Notes: generated from the letters alone by a model not told the origin. Positions 1-7,933 are shown, counted from the first letter of the stretch. The stretch: DNA of 20,055 bases from JANNRW01 sp031401815 (GCA_031401815.1 JANNRW010000100.1:1-20055); one strand, 5' to 3'. Numbers and translations are program-made.

Positions 1-201
1 CTTGCGAAAAGAGCGGGAGTTGGCAATAGTCAGAAGCTGAGCGGTCAGGGCGGGATCGGTCAGGATGAGCGTGGCCAGCTCCGTCATCGGGACATTATCA
101 TCCTCGACAAGCCTGAGGAGCTTGACCAGAATTTGCGGTAATGGCGGTAATCTGATCAATTCAACCGATTCATTGAATTTTTCCGAAATCTGACCGGGCA
201 T
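1..201 (-). CDS. HDOD-domain signalling protein, 5' part only
   Basis: Read on the minus strand from the ATG at 201, this gives 67 residues that run off the left edge. The segment after about residue 17 (pattern LPPLPQIL...LVEDDNVPMTELATLI, then DPALTAQLLTIANS) is the classic start of the HDOD domain, an HD-hydrolase-like fold without catalytic metal ligands, found in signalling and output proteins. The start is supported by AAAGGATGT immediately upstream. The next upstream ATG, at 205, is in another frame and stops after about ten codons. The gene is divergent from the glycosyltransferase to its right. What follows the HDOD domain (often an output or GGDEF part) lies outside the window. The family call is firm for the visible part and the exact function is unknown. 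Confidence 0.8.
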   Translation of the reverse strand, partial: MPGQISEKFNESVELIRLPPLPQILVKLLRLVEDDNVPMTELATLILTDPALTAQLLTIANSRSFRK

Positions 202-523
202 ACATCCTTTTTTACAGGTATTCATGCGTATTTGATGGCAAGGGTTTTGCCCTTGCATGATAATTGATGAAACATACTACTATGAATTAATTGAAGTCAA
301 TCATAATGTCGTAATAAGTAGCTGTTTCAGTGATCTTTTCGGGCTGTTGATGGCGGAAATATTCAAATTTGGTGGTTACCTGCCAAAGAGATGGAGCAGT
401 TGATCAATCCTCCGGTAATAATGAAGGCTGCTGATCCCTGCCTGATCCATGCTCTGTCATAAGAGCCACATGCGCAATTCCCAAACTCTTGTCACCTTTT
501 CCTTGCTGTGTTACTCTCCCAAA
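202..523. other. Divergent intergenic region with a small inverted repeat
   Basis: This gap lies between the HDOD gene (minus) and the glycosyltransferase (plus). The one clear structure is a perfect inverted repeat at 238-256 (GCAAGGG, 5-base loop, CCCTTGC) that has no T-run, so it looks more like an operator or mRNA hairpin than a terminator. Reading frames upstream of the glycosyltransferase ATG at 524 can be extended to 449, but the added residues do not look like the family. I see no RNA gene here and no convincing promoter. Confidence 0.4.
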
Positions 524-1474
524 ATGAAAATTTCGATAATAATACCGGTAAAGCCGGGAGGCTCTGTATCTGCGCTGCTGGCGCTACAGCGGCTTGATGC
601 CTTGCCTGATGACTATGAAGTTATTGTAGCGGAAGGGACAAAGCCGAGCAGGCAGCGAAATATGGCTGCCCAGGTTGCAGGGGGTGAGGTACTCTATTTT
701 CTTGATGATGATTCAGCTGTTGCTCCTGATGCACTACAGCGGCTGGAGAGTCATTTTGCGAACGAATATGTAGCAGCTGTTGGCGGGCCATCCCTGACAC
801 ACCCGGAAAATAGCCCTTTTCAGCGCTCAATAGCATATGCACTGGCATCAATCTTCGGAGGGGGCGGTATCAGGAATCGTTACCGCCAACACGGGATTTT
901 GCGTGAAACAGATGACACTGAGCTGATTCTCTGTAACCTCGCTTTCCGCAGAGATGTCTATCTGAATGCCGGTGGGCTGGACGAGCGTCTTTATCCTAAT
1001 GAAGAGAACAAGCTCATCGACAGATTGATAACCGATGGCTGCAAGTTGCTCCATGATCCTCAACTTACAGTAATGCGGAGCCAGCGTCCGACAGTCAGGG
1101 CGTTTATCCGGCAGATGCTCTCCTATGGCCGGGGTCGCGCCGAACAGTCCCTGCTTTCACGGAGCGTAAGCTTCAAGCCACTGATTCCGGCGATCTTCTT
1201 CTGCTACATGCTGCTGCTCCCCTTTGCAGGGAGCTGCTGGCAGTTTCTCCCGCTATTTCTGTATATGGCAGTAATAGCTCTTAATATGGTATATGCCAGC
1301 AGCAAGGAGAGCTTTCCCCTTGTCTGCCGTCTCCCCCTGGTGTACACTCTTTTGCACCTTTGTTACGGGGCAGGATTTGTTTCCGGACTCCTCTCTCCCC
1401 GTTACAGGAAGGAGAGTATCAATGACTGTGAGCCACTGCTCAAGAGGTGCAAGGAGTTTGGCGTCCCCTGGTGA
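524..1474 (+). CDS. Family 2 glycosyltransferase with C-terminal membrane segments
   Basis: From the ATG at 524 the protein has 316 residues and opens directly with the GT-A Rossmann strand (MKISIIIPVK). An acidic DDD cluster at residues 61-63 is the nucleotide-sugar/metal site, and a downstream NEE motif (in LYPNEENKL) sits where GT2 enzymes carry the catalytic acid. The C-terminal third has hydrophobic stretches at roughly residues 223-262 and 283-305, so the enzyme is probably held at the inner membrane and transfers sugar to a lipid carrier or surface polysaccharide. An in-frame ATG at 449 would add 25 residues outside the conserved fold. No start has a good ribosome binding site, so the exact start is uncertain. 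The layout resembles ExoA-like polysaccharide glycosyltransferases. Donor and acceptor cannot be read from sequence. Confidence 0.82.
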   Translation: MKISIIIPVKPGGSVSALLALQRLDALPDDYEVIVAEGTKPSRQRNMAAQVAGGEVLYFLDDDSAVAPDALQRLESHFANEYVAAVGGPSLTHPENSPFQRSIAYALASIFGGGGIRNRYRQHGILRETDDTELILCNLAFRRDVYLNAGGLDERLYPNEENKLIDRLITDGCKLLHDPQLTVMRSQRPTVRAFIRQMLSYGRGRAEQSLLSRSVSFKPLIPAIFFCYMLLLPFAGSCWQFLPLFLYMAVIALNMVYASSKESFPLVCRLPLVYTLLHLCYGAGFVSGLLSPRYRKESINDCEPLLKRCKEFGVPW

Positions 1475-1630
1475 TATTCCCTGATATTTTCCGGACAGCC
1501 CGGCTAAATGACGTAGCTTGCTCTAATCTCCCACTCTATAAGGAGTATTCAGGTTATTGAAAGTTCCCCTGACAGCCTGATTAAACAGCGCTTTTTTCAC
1601 GCTGCTTCCGGATGCTCTCTGCCCGCTCTG

Positions 1631-1647
1631 TTGGCGTAAAAATTGCT
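1631..1647 (+). promoter_or_regulatory. Sigma-54 (RpoN) type -24/-12 promoter
   Basis: TTGGCGTA-AAAA-TTGCT matches the YTGGCAC-N5-TTGC pattern. The invariant GG and GC dinucleotides are separated by exactly ten bases, as RpoN requires. Transcription would begin near 1658, giving a leader of about 40 nt before the ATG at 1698. The promoter faces the beta-propeller gene. RpoN promoters need an enhancer-binding ATPase, and no obvious enhancer repeat was identified upstream. Confidence 0.65.
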
Positions 1648-1697
1648 TATTTTATACAAAGATTTATCCGTATATGAACTAGCCCGAGGAGGATCAC

Positions 1698-3479
1698 ATG
1701 AAATTAAGGTCACTTATGACAGCCATCTGCGTACTGGCGGCGGCAAATATTGTTTATGCTGCGCCGTTTGCATATGTGGCCAATAGCGGCACAAAAAATG
1801 TTTCGGTAATCGATACTGCCGACAATACAATCAAGGCTACGGTTGCCATGCCTGATACCCAGCAGACTCTTCATCCGTATGCATATTCCGTTGCGGTCGG
1901 TGCCTCGGGTCAGAAAGTTTACGTTGGTCTTCAGAGCACCAATGAAATCTACATTTTTGATTCATTTACAAAGACCCAGTTAAAACGGATAAGTCTGGGT
2001 GGGGACAGCCCTGGTGGATTGGCGGTAAATGCCGCTGAAACACGTCTGTATGTAACGAGCAATATGAGCAATACCTTGATTGTCATAGACATTTCAGGGG
2101 TCGGGGCAGCAGAGGTCGGTCGTGTCATGGTTGACGACGCAGTTGTCAGCAACCCTGATGGCGTTGTGATCAATTCCGACGCTACCAGGGCATATGTGGC
2201 AAGCACCATGACAGGTAAAATTGCCAAGATCGACCTTAACGAAGCAACCAATGTCTATACCCGTCTTTCGGTTACAGCTCTTGGGGAAAATGTGCAGCCG
2301 GTTGGTCTGGCTCTCTCGGCAGACGGAAACAAGCTATATGTCTCCAGCCTTATAGGCGCAGTCAAGATGATTGATACAAGCGACATGTCGATTGATGCTA
2401 ATCTGTCCGGTGGAAATGGAACAGTTACTGTTGCTCTTAAGCCGGACGGAACAAGGATTTATGCGCCATCCAACAGTCTTGACAAACTCTATGTTTTTAA
2501 TGGAAGCAATGCCCCATTGGGTGATTTCTCGGTTATCCCAGGCCCATACAGCGCTTCTGTGACCCCTGACAATTCCAAGCTTTATATAACCATGCACACC
2601 CCCACCGGAAACACGGTCAAGGTTCTGAATACCTCTGACAACTCCGAAGCTGCAACCATAACACTTCCGGTCGGGGCAAGACCTACCAGCATGGGTAACT
2701 TCATAGGTCCCGAACTCCCCTTCATAATTTCTGCCAGTGCAGGTGGTAATTGTGCTATCACCCCTGCCGGTGATGTGCCGATGAACGGTGTCGGGTCGCG
2801 TAAATTTACCGTTATCGCTACAGTACCAACAGCCTGTGATGTAAAAGTAGACGGAAATATGCAGGAGCCGGGAGTAACCACCAGTTACCAGCACACTTTT
2901 TCTAATGTGACAGCAAGTCATTCAATTACAGCTTTCCCGGTCGGAACAACCTTCACAGTGACTGCCAGCTGGACTGGTGAACCTGCTGGCTGTCTTGAGA
3001 TTCCAGCAACATCTGCTTGCGTTGCCCAAAACACTCCGATAGCATTTAATGCTGGGTCAAGAATTTCAATAAGCGCAAACAACACCTTCAAGGCTGAAGC
3101 CTGGACAGGTGCCTGCGCAGGAACAACTACAGATACCTGTATCCTTACTATTAATTCTGACAAGATAGTCGGGGCAAATATTGTTGTCGGTGGCGGCCCT
3201 GTCTACAACCTGACCAAGGGTACTTATCCGTTAACCCTTGCTGCCGCAACACAATCGCTTTTAACTGCATCCAGCGACATTATAAAGATCTCTACAGTTA
3301 TTACATCTGATACAACAACCGGTACACCAGGAAATCAAGTCACTCTCAGCAGCCAGTGGGACAAGAACACTAATTACACTGCTAAGGGGTTGACTCATGT
3401 GCCGTTGACTCTTACCATAACTGATGTAGCTGTTATTGCAGGTGTTCCGGGTGACGCTACGAGCACACTGGTTCTTTAG
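1698..3479 (+). CDS. Exported YVTN-family beta-propeller repeat protein
   Basis: This is a 593-residue protein starting at ATG 1698 behind a strong GAGGAGG site. The N-terminus is a signal peptide (residues 1-22, cleavage after VYA). Residues 23 to about 340 hold repeated blade motifs of the form YVAN..TKNVSVIDT..N, LYVTSN, AYVAST, LYVSSL and LYVFNG, typical of YncE/YVTN propellers, roughly seven blades. From about 345 a separate C-terminal region follows. It has several scattered cysteines (NCAIT, ACDVK, GCLEI, SACVA, GACAG, DTCIL) suggestive of disulfides and resembles immunoglobulin-like or bacterial-repeat domains. The protein is therefore periplasmic, surface or secreted, probably a binding scaffold. 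It is a single-gene unit between a sigma-54 promoter and a strong terminator. The ligand is unknown. Confidence 0.85.
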   Translation: MKLRSLMTAICVLAAANIVYAAPFAYVANSGTKNVSVIDTADNTIKATVAMPDTQQTLHPYAYSVAVGASGQKVYVGLQSTNEIYIFDSFTKTQLKRISLGGDSPGGLAVNAAETRLYVTSNMSNTLIVIDISGVGAAEVGRVMVDDAVVSNPDGVVINSDATRAYVASTMTGKIAKIDLNEATNVYTRLSVTALGENVQPVGLALSADGNKLYVSSLIGAVKMIDTSDMSIDANLSGGNGTVTVALKPDGTRIYAPSNSLDKLYVFNGSNAPLGDFSVIPGPYSASVTPDNSKLYITMHTPTGNTVKVLNTSDNSEAATITLPVGARPTSMGNFIGPELPFIISASAGGNCAITPAGDVPMNGVGSRKFTVIATVPTACDVKVDGNMQEPGVTTSYQHTFSNVTASHSITAFPVGTTFTVTASWTGEPAGCLEIPATSACVAQNTPIAFNAGSRISISANNTFKAEAWTGACAGTTTDTCILTINSDKIVGANIVVGGGPVYNLTKGTYPLTLAAATQSLLTASSDIIKISTVITSDTTTGTPGNQVTLSSQWDKNTNYTAKGLTHVPLTLTITDVAVIAGVPGDATSTLVL

Positions 3480-3505
3480 AAAGTATCAGTGCTGAAGTTG
3501 AGAAG

Positions 3506-3533
3506 AGGGGGCTTTACGGAGCCCCCTTTTTTT
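3506..3533 (+). terminator. Rho-independent terminator of the beta-propeller gene
   Basis: A perfect 8-bp stem (AGGGGGCT with AGCCCCCT, loop TTACGG) is followed by seven T residues. It lies 27 bases after the stop codon at 3477-3479. Confidence 0.92.
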
Positions 3534-3563
3534 ATTGATCAGCAGTTGGCGGTCGGCAGGCTA

Positions 3564-3606
3564 ATAACAAAAAGAGCGCTCCATTCATCTTATGGGAGCG
3601 CTCTCT
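3564..3606 (-). terminator. Terminator downstream of hisG
   Basis: The inverted repeat AGAGCGCTCC / GGAGCGCTCT (3573-3582 with 3595-3604) gives a 10-bp stem. On the minus strand it is followed by TTTTTGTTATT, so it ends the hisG transcript. On the plus strand a looser T-run follows, so it could also act in the other direction. Confidence 0.85.
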
Positions 3607-3631
3607 GTTTTTGCAGGTTATGTTTGATCGA

Positions 3632-4507
3632 CTAGATAATCTTGTTTAGCGGGTACTCGACGATCCCTTCTGCTCCAAGTTTAATCAGCTCAGGAACAAT
3701 CCTTCGGACATCCTTTTCAGACATGATGCTTTCGATCGAGACCCAGTCGGATTTGTAGAGATGGGAGACAGTCGGCGCCTTCTGACTCGGAAGCACCTCT
3801 GTGATCGCCTCAATACGGTCACCAGGGGCATTCATCTTGATCCCTACCATCCCCTCGGCTGCAAGCGCAGATTGAAGCATGGTGGCAATCTGCTCGATTT
3901 TGGATCGTTTCCACGGGTCATCCCACGAGCCTCTGTTGGCAATCATGACCGGAACGGATTCCATCAGATCACAGACGATCCTGAGATTGTTCGCTCTTAT
4001 TGTTGAGCCTGTTTCAGTAACCTCAACTATTGCGTCACAAAGCCCGTCTACTACCTTTGCCTCTGTAGCGCCCCAGGAGAACTCCACGTTTACAGGTATT
4101 CCGCGCTCTGCAAAATAGCGCCGGGTGAAGCCGACCAGTTCTGTCGATATCGTTGCGCCCTTGAGATCTTCCGGCTTTTGTACAGGAGAGTCCTGTGCTA
4201 CCACCAGCACCCAGCGCACCGGGCGGCGGGAGACTTTGGAGTAAACCATTTCGCAGACCTCAACAACGTCCGAGTCGTTTTCTCTTACCCAGTCGCGACC
4301 TGCAATGCCGACATCTATGGTGCCACGCTCCACATATTTACCCATCTCCTGTGGACGGATAAGTTTGCAGTTCATCTCACTATCGTCTACACCGGGAAAG
4401 TAGCTTCTGGAAGAGATACTGACTTTCCAGCCAGCATTTTTAAACAACTCTACAGTAGCATCTTCCAGGCTACCTTTCGGGATACCGAAATTAAGAATGT
4501 TTGACAT
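3632..4507 (-). CDS. hisG: ATP phosphoribosyltransferase, long form
   Basis: The product condenses ATP with PRPP to give phosphoribosyl-ATP, the first committed step of histidine synthesis, in the cytosol. It has 291 residues, the length of the long (HisGL) form, which needs no HisZ partner. The N-terminus (LNFGIPKGSLEDATVELF) and the central GTIDVGIAGRDWV and VEVTETGSTIRANNL segments form the periplasmic-binding-like catalytic domains. The last 75 or so residues, with VSHLYKSDWVSIESIM, are the ACT-like regulatory domain, so histidine feedback is expected from family knowledge. The start is set by ATAGGAGT upstream of the ATG at 4507. hisI lies 99 bases upstream on the same strand. Confidence 0.96.
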   Translation of the reverse strand: MSNILNFGIPKGSLEDATVELFKNAGWKVSISSRSYFPGVDDSEMNCKLIRPQEMGKYVERGTIDVGIAGRDWVRENDSDVVEVCEMVYSKVSRRPVRWVLVVAQDSPVQKPEDLKGATISTELVGFTRRYFAERGIPVNVEFSWGATEAKVVDGLCDAIVEVTETGSTIRANNLRIVCDLMESVPVMIANRGSWDDPWKRSKIEQIATMLQSALAAEGMVGIKMNAPGDRIEAITEVLPSQKAPTVSHLYKSDWVSIESIMSEKDVRRIVPELIKLGAEGIVEYPLNKII

Positions 4508-4606
4508 ATATAACTCCTATGGGGATGGATTAATTCTGTGAGATCAATACCGGAAGGCTAGAGAGGGTATTTATATATTAAGCACGACATGTCTTGATAG
4601 TCCGGT

Positions 4607-4987
4607 TCAGGATTTCTTGTAGACTTCGTCCGGATTAAAGAGCGGATTTGAATGTTCGATCCATGCTCCGTTCTCCCATTTAACATAAAAACAGCTTCTG
4701 TTTCCGGTATGGCAGGCAGCCGGGCCGTTCTGTCTGACCCGGATAACTACAGAATCAGCATCACAATCTGTGTAGACCTCTATGACGTCCTGGGTATTTC
4801 CCGACTCTTCGCCCTTCATCCAGTATTTGTTGCGTGTTCTGCTGAAAAACCAGGTCTTTCCGGTCTCCAGTGTGAGATTGAGGGTCTTTTCATCCATAAA
4901 GGCGACCATCAATACATCGCCTGTTTCATGATCCTGTATTATGGCCGGGATTAGACCTCCCATCTTGTCAAAATTTATACTTATCAT
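4607..4987 (-). CDS. hisI: Phosphoribosyl-AMP cyclohydrolase
   Basis: The product opens the adenine ring of phosphoribosyl-AMP, the third step of histidine synthesis. The protein has 126 residues and is the stand-alone HisI domain, with no HisE fused. Metal-binding features are present: D74-C75-D76-x-D78 (TDCDADS) and the cysteines in GPAACHTGNRSC (C92 and C99), together with the SRTRNKYWMKGE substrate segment. The ATG at 4987 is chosen because AGGAG lies eight bases upstream. An upstream TTG at 5005 would place the start inside a terminator. hisG follows downstream on the same strand. A strong hairpin separates hisI from rplI. Confidence 0.95.
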   Translation of the reverse strand: MISINFDKMGGLIPAIIQDHETGDVLMVAFMDEKTLNLTLETGKTWFFSRTRNKYWMKGEESGNTQDVIEVYTDCDADSVVIRVRQNGPAACHTGNRSCFYVKWENGAWIEHSNPLFNPDEVYKKS

Positions 4988-5002
4988 GGCAGAAACTCCT
5001 GA

Positions 5003-5036
5003 CAAAAAGGCGACGCAGGAAAACCCGCGCCGCCTT
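5003..5036 (-). terminator. Strong terminator or attenuator between rplI and hisI
   Basis: On the minus strand a 13-bp GC-rich stem (two G-U pairs) with a TTTT loop occupies 5036-5007 and runs directly into a TTTTT tract. It lies 25 bases after the rplI stop codon. The hisI ribosome binding site begins only a few bases beyond the T-run, leaving almost no room for a separate hisI promoter. Confidence 0.85.
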
Positions 5037-5060
5037 GATGAATATATTCACAAAGAGTGG

Positions 5061-5507
5061 TCATTCCGGTCTGCTGACAACGACTTTCAGACTTGCAGTT
5101 ACCTCCGGATGTATCTTGACAGCGACAGAGTATTCACCAAGTTGCTTGATAGGATCTGCAAGAACGATTTTCTTCCTGTCAATTTCGACCCCCTGAGCTT
5201 GTAACTGTTCGGCAAGATCCATATTGGTAACGGAACCGAACAGCTTTCCTTCATCACCAGCCTGATGAGCAAGAGCAACTGTAATGGATTCTATCTTTGC
5301 GGCGATTGCTCTTGCCTGCTCAAGAATCCTGTTTTTCTTGTAGTCTAGTTGACGTTTGGCATGCTCCAGCGCCTTGGTGTTTTTTTCATTCGCCAGCAGT
5401 ACCAATCCCTTGGGGAGCAGGTAGTTGCGTGCATAGCCAGGGGCGACCTTGACTACGTCACCGATGTGACCAAGATTCTCGATGTTCTCCTGCAAAATAA
5501 CTTTCAT
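5061..5507 (-). CDS. rplI: 50S ribosomal protein L9
   Basis: A structural protein of the large subunit near the base of the L1 stalk, 148 residues, the normal length. The N-terminal RNA-binding domain is textbook L9 (MKVILQENIENLGHIGDVV, then VAPGYARNYLLPKGLVL). It is followed by the long connecting helix (about residues 40-75) and the C-terminal domain (GKLFGSVTNMDLAEQL). The ATG at 5507 has GGAGGT four bases upstream. Longer in-frame openings to 5588 run into the preceding gene and are not real. Last gene of the rpsF-rpsR-DUF2232-rplI operon, closed by the hairpin at 5003-5036. Confidence 0.97.
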   Translation of the reverse strand: MKVILQENIENLGHIGDVVKVAPGYARNYLLPKGLVLLANEKNTKALEHAKRQLDYKKNRILEQARAIAAKIESITVALAHQAGDEGKLFGSVTNMDLAEQLQAQGVEIDRKKIVLADPIKQLGEYSVAVKIHPEVTASLKVVVSRPE

Positions 5508-5523
5508 TTTACCTCCAGCCTGG

Positions 5524-6471
5524 TTACAGGTTTTTTTGTTTTGGGGTGCGGAAATCACCCCAGATGTCGAATATGCCAAGAACAGCAATTCCCAGCATCA
5601 GATAGGGCTGAACAGCCAGAATCAGCCAGAAGAAAAAACGGGCAAACGCAGGGACTGCTATGCGCTGGAAAAAAGAGAGCAGCACGGCAAGCCCTTGCAG
5701 AAAATAGATAAATCCTGTTACCAGCAACAGATTCAACGCGACTCTTGAAACTTCAGGGTAGGGGAGAAGCATCGCAAAGCCGGCAGTTATAACTACCCAG
5801 ACGAGCAGATCAGGATTCCTGAAGCTGTTAAAATCATCTGACTTAGGGAGATTCGGGAGCATTTTCCCGGACAGTCTGAAGATGATCATCATATTGAGGC
5901 AGGCAATTGACCCGAGTCCAATCAGAAGGATAGCGGGAAAGAGTTTGCCTGTCAATTGGCTTACCTGCTGGATCCCTTCGGTGAGCAGCTTGATCTCCTC
6001 ACCCTTGACCCCCTGCTTTTCATAGATCGCGATTGCCTGGTTTGAGCTTGTTTCAATCCCTTTGACAATCAGGTCATGAAGATCAACACCTGACCATGCA
6101 CCGTAAGTGATTGCCAGAGCAACAATTAAAAGAAAATTGCAACCGACAGCAGATGCGATTGCTCGTGCCGTACCTTTTCCCTGCAAATAGAAAATTGGTA
6201 GAAGCAGGGCAGATATGCCGCTTTGTAACAGGTATAATAAGGGCACACTAAAATCACCGCCTGCAAAAAGCAGAACAATGGTCGTAGGGATTATTATCAT
6301 TACCCCTGCAACTGCCCCTCTCTTCAGGTAATAGTAAATGCCGGGAAGAGATGAAAATATACCCGGTAACAGGCCAAAAACCGGAAAAGTGACATAAGCA
6401 AGGAAGAGAACAAGAGTCAGTACTGTCCCCTTGATGATGTCAAGCAGCAGCTCTCTGCCGGGCAATTTCAT
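5524..6471 (-). CDS. DUF2232 (YybS-like) integral membrane protein
   Basis: A 315-residue, strongly hydrophobic protein with about eight membrane helices: an N-terminal pair within residues 15-50, a cluster at 50-130, and C-terminal ones at about 180-200 and 225-305. The pattern LFLAYVTFPVFGLLPGIFSSLPGIYYYLKRG and the position between rpsR and rplI match the DUF2232/YybS family that Deltaproteobacteria keep in this operon. The function is not established. Its stop is 16 bases from the L9 start, and its start is 14 bases from the S18 stop, so it is co-transcribed. The ribosome binding site is weak, which may lower its yield relative to the flanking ribosomal proteins. Confidence 0.85.
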   Translation of the reverse strand: MKLPGRELLLDIIKGTVLTLVLFLAYVTFPVFGLLPGIFSSLPGIYYYLKRGAVAGVMIIIPTTIVLLFAGGDFSVPLLYLLQSGISALLLPIFYLQGKGTARAIASAVGCNFLLIVALAITYGAWSGVDLHDLIVKGIETSSNQAIAIYEKQGVKGEEIKLLTEGIQQVSQLTGKLFPAILLIGLGSIACLNMMIIFRLSGKMLPNLPKSDDFNSFRNPDLLVWVVITAGFAMLLPYPEVSRVALNLLLVTGFIYFLQGLAVLLSFFQRIAVPAFARFFFWLILAVQPYLMLGIAVLGIFDIWGDFRTPKQKNL

Positions 6472-6485
6472 CAGAAATATACCAG

Positions 6486-6761
6486 TTAAGGTAACACGTG
6501 TGTGCTGGCGATCGGAAGTAACGCGATATTACGCGCTCTTTTGATTGCTTCCGATATGTCTCTTTGATGCTTGGAACAGTTTCCTGAAATTCTGCGTGGT
6601 ACGATCTTGCCGCGCTCGGTGATAAAATACCGAAGTGTGCGGGGATCCTTGTAATCAATGCCTACCTGCTTGTCGGCGCAGAAACGGCAAACCTTGCGAC
6701 GCTGAAAAGGTCTCTTCTTTCTTGGGCCGGTCGGGCGTTGTGAACTTCTTTCATCACTCAT
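6486..6761 (-). CDS. rpsR: 30S ribosomal protein S18
   Basis: A small-subunit platform protein that binds 16S rRNA as a heterodimer with S6. It has 91 residues with the S18 core (CRFCADKQVGIDYKDPRTL, then YFITERGKIVPRRISGNCSKHQR). It retains the zinc-ribbon type ligands C25, C28, C62 and H65, so it is the metal-binding C+ form. GGAGG lies ten bases before the ATG at 6761. It follows rpsF by 21 bases. No ssb gene sits between them, unlike in Firmicutes. Confidence 0.97.
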   Translation of the reverse strand: MSDERSSQRPTGPRKKRPFQRRKVCRFCADKQVGIDYKDPRTLRYFITERGKIVPRRISGNCSKHQRDISEAIKRARNIALLPIASTHVLP

Positions 6762-6782
6762 GGTATATGAACCTCCGTCAGT

Positions 6783-7154
6783 TTAGTCGAATTCTGATGT
6801 CGTTTCCTCATCCGGAAAAGACTCCTCTGCCTCAATCGGCTTTGCCGGTGCAGCAGCTATTGTATCCTTGTCCAGCTTGACGCTCTGGTAACGAATTACC
6901 CTTTCGTCAAGGCGGAGGCGACGCTCAAGTTCTGCTATCAATGCAGCACTCCCGTCAGTTCTAAGATACATATAACGCCCACGGGCAATCTTTTCGATCG
7001 GGTAGGCGAGCTTACGCACACCCCAGTCTTCGAGTTTCCTGACCTCACCATCCATTTTTGCGACGACATCGTTGATCCTGGCTGTAAGAGACTTGTTCTC
7101 TTCATCAGACAGATCAGGCTTGACGATATAAATCGTCTCATACATCCTGCTCAT
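6783..7154 (-). CDS. rpsF: 30S ribosomal protein S6
   Basis: S18's partner on the 30S platform, 123 residues. The opening MYETIYIVKPDLSDEE and the segment WGVRKLAYPIEKIARGRYMYL are diagnostic. The C-terminal tail (after about residue 100) is Ala/Pro/Glu-rich and acidic, as in many bacterial S6 proteins. The ATG at 7154 has GAGGAGG about eight bases upstream. An ATG three codons later (7145) is the alternative start. First gene of the operon, preceded by a structured leader of about 100 bases in which the S6:S18 complex could act as an autoregulator. Confidence 0.97.
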   Translation of the reverse strand: MSRMYETIYIVKPDLSDEENKSLTARINDVVAKMDGEVRKLEDWGVRKLAYPIEKIARGRYMYLRTDGSAALIAELERRLRLDERVIRYQSVKLDKDTIAAAPAKPIEAEESFPDEETTSEFD

Positions 7155-7250
7155 TATACATCCTCCTCGCGGTTTGTGTTTCGCTTGTAATCAGCGAACA
7201 GTTAGCCCCGGTCCCACCCGGAGCAAGGAGAAGCAGCCCCAATGGCTACT
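7155..7250 (-). promoter_or_regulatory. Structured rpsF leader, possible S6:S18-binding element
   Basis: Three potential hairpins stand in this leader on the minus strand: 7249-7233 (GTAGCC/GGCTGC), 7223-7206 (CCGG/CCGG around GTGGGA, containing ACCGG), and 7198-7180 (TTCGCT/AGCGAA, perfect). The ACCGG-rich central one recalls the 16S helix 22 region bound by S6:S18, and rpsF leaders in many bacteria carry such a mimic. The assignment is inference from motif and position. No confident -35/-10 pair was found further upstream. Confidence 0.35.
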
Positions 7251-7341
7251 CATAGGAATTGAAATATCTAGCATATAATCAGTAACAAAACAACTGAATT
7301 CTTGAAAAACATGAGAGTGGTTAAGTTTAGAAAACTTCTGA

Positions 7342-7920
7342 TCAAAGAAGGAGATTTTTATTGTTGTATATACTCATTGCTTTAGGAAGCCCTTCATTGA
7401 GCAGCATTTCAAGTGCATCTACAGCTCCGTCGACAAGTCGTGGCAGATTGGCAAGCTCTTCCTTGCAGAAATTAGTCAAAACATATTCTGCCATGTCACC
7501 ATGAAGCGGTTTCCCTATACCAATTCTGATACGAGTGTAGTCGCCACAGCCAAGTTCCTGATTGAGCGAACGAAGTCCGTTATGTCCGCCATGACCACCG
7601 GAATCCTTGAGTTTTATCTGTCCAAACGGGATGTCAAGCTCATCATGGATAACAAGAAGGTCAGCAGGCTCCAGGCGATGGAAGCGGAGAGCAGCAGCAA
7701 CCGAGCGGCCTGAGAGGTTCATGTAAGTCTGCGGTTTTAAGAACAGGAGCCGGTTACCGTTAAAATCCCCCTCGCCAAAAAGAGCGGAGAAACTTTTTTT
7801 GATCACTGAAATATTGTGCAGTGAGCTAAAGCGATCCAAAACAATGAAACCCGCATTATGGCGGGTCCAGGAGTATCTGGGGCCGGGATTACCCAGCCCC
7901 ACTATAAGCTTTGTAGTCAT
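7342..7920 (-). CDS. pth: Peptidyl-tRNA hydrolase
   Basis: The product releases peptides from prematurely dropped-off peptidyl-tRNA, recycling tRNA. It has 192 residues and starts at the ATG at 7920. The N-terminus LIVGLGNPGPRYSWTRHNAGF carries N11 and the catalytic H21. YMNLSG (N68), HDELDIPFG (D93) and GGHGGHNGLRSL (N114) supply the remaining active-site and substrate-binding residues, so the enzyme looks intact. An in-frame TTG at 7971 would extend it into the rplY 3' end and is rejected. The start has only a weak ribosome binding site and sits 13 bases from the rplY stop, suggesting translational coupling. Confidence 0.96.
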   Translation of the reverse strand: MTTKLIVGLGNPGPRYSWTRHNAGFIVLDRFSSLHNISVIKKSFSALFGEGDFNGNRLLFLKPQTYMNLSGRSVAAALRFHRLEPADLLVIHDELDIPFGQIKLKDSGGHGGHNGLRSLNQELGCGDYTRIRIGIGKPLHGDMAEYVLTNFCKEELANLPRLVDGAVDALEMLLNEGLPKAMSIYNNKNLLL

Positions 7921-7933
7921 AACCGTTGCTTCG

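Noticed and set aside
2334..2921. 195-codon open frame antisense to the beta-propeller gene
   Set aside because: It lies wholly inside a gene with signal peptide, ribosome binding site, promoter and terminator on the other strand. The translation has no recognisable domain.
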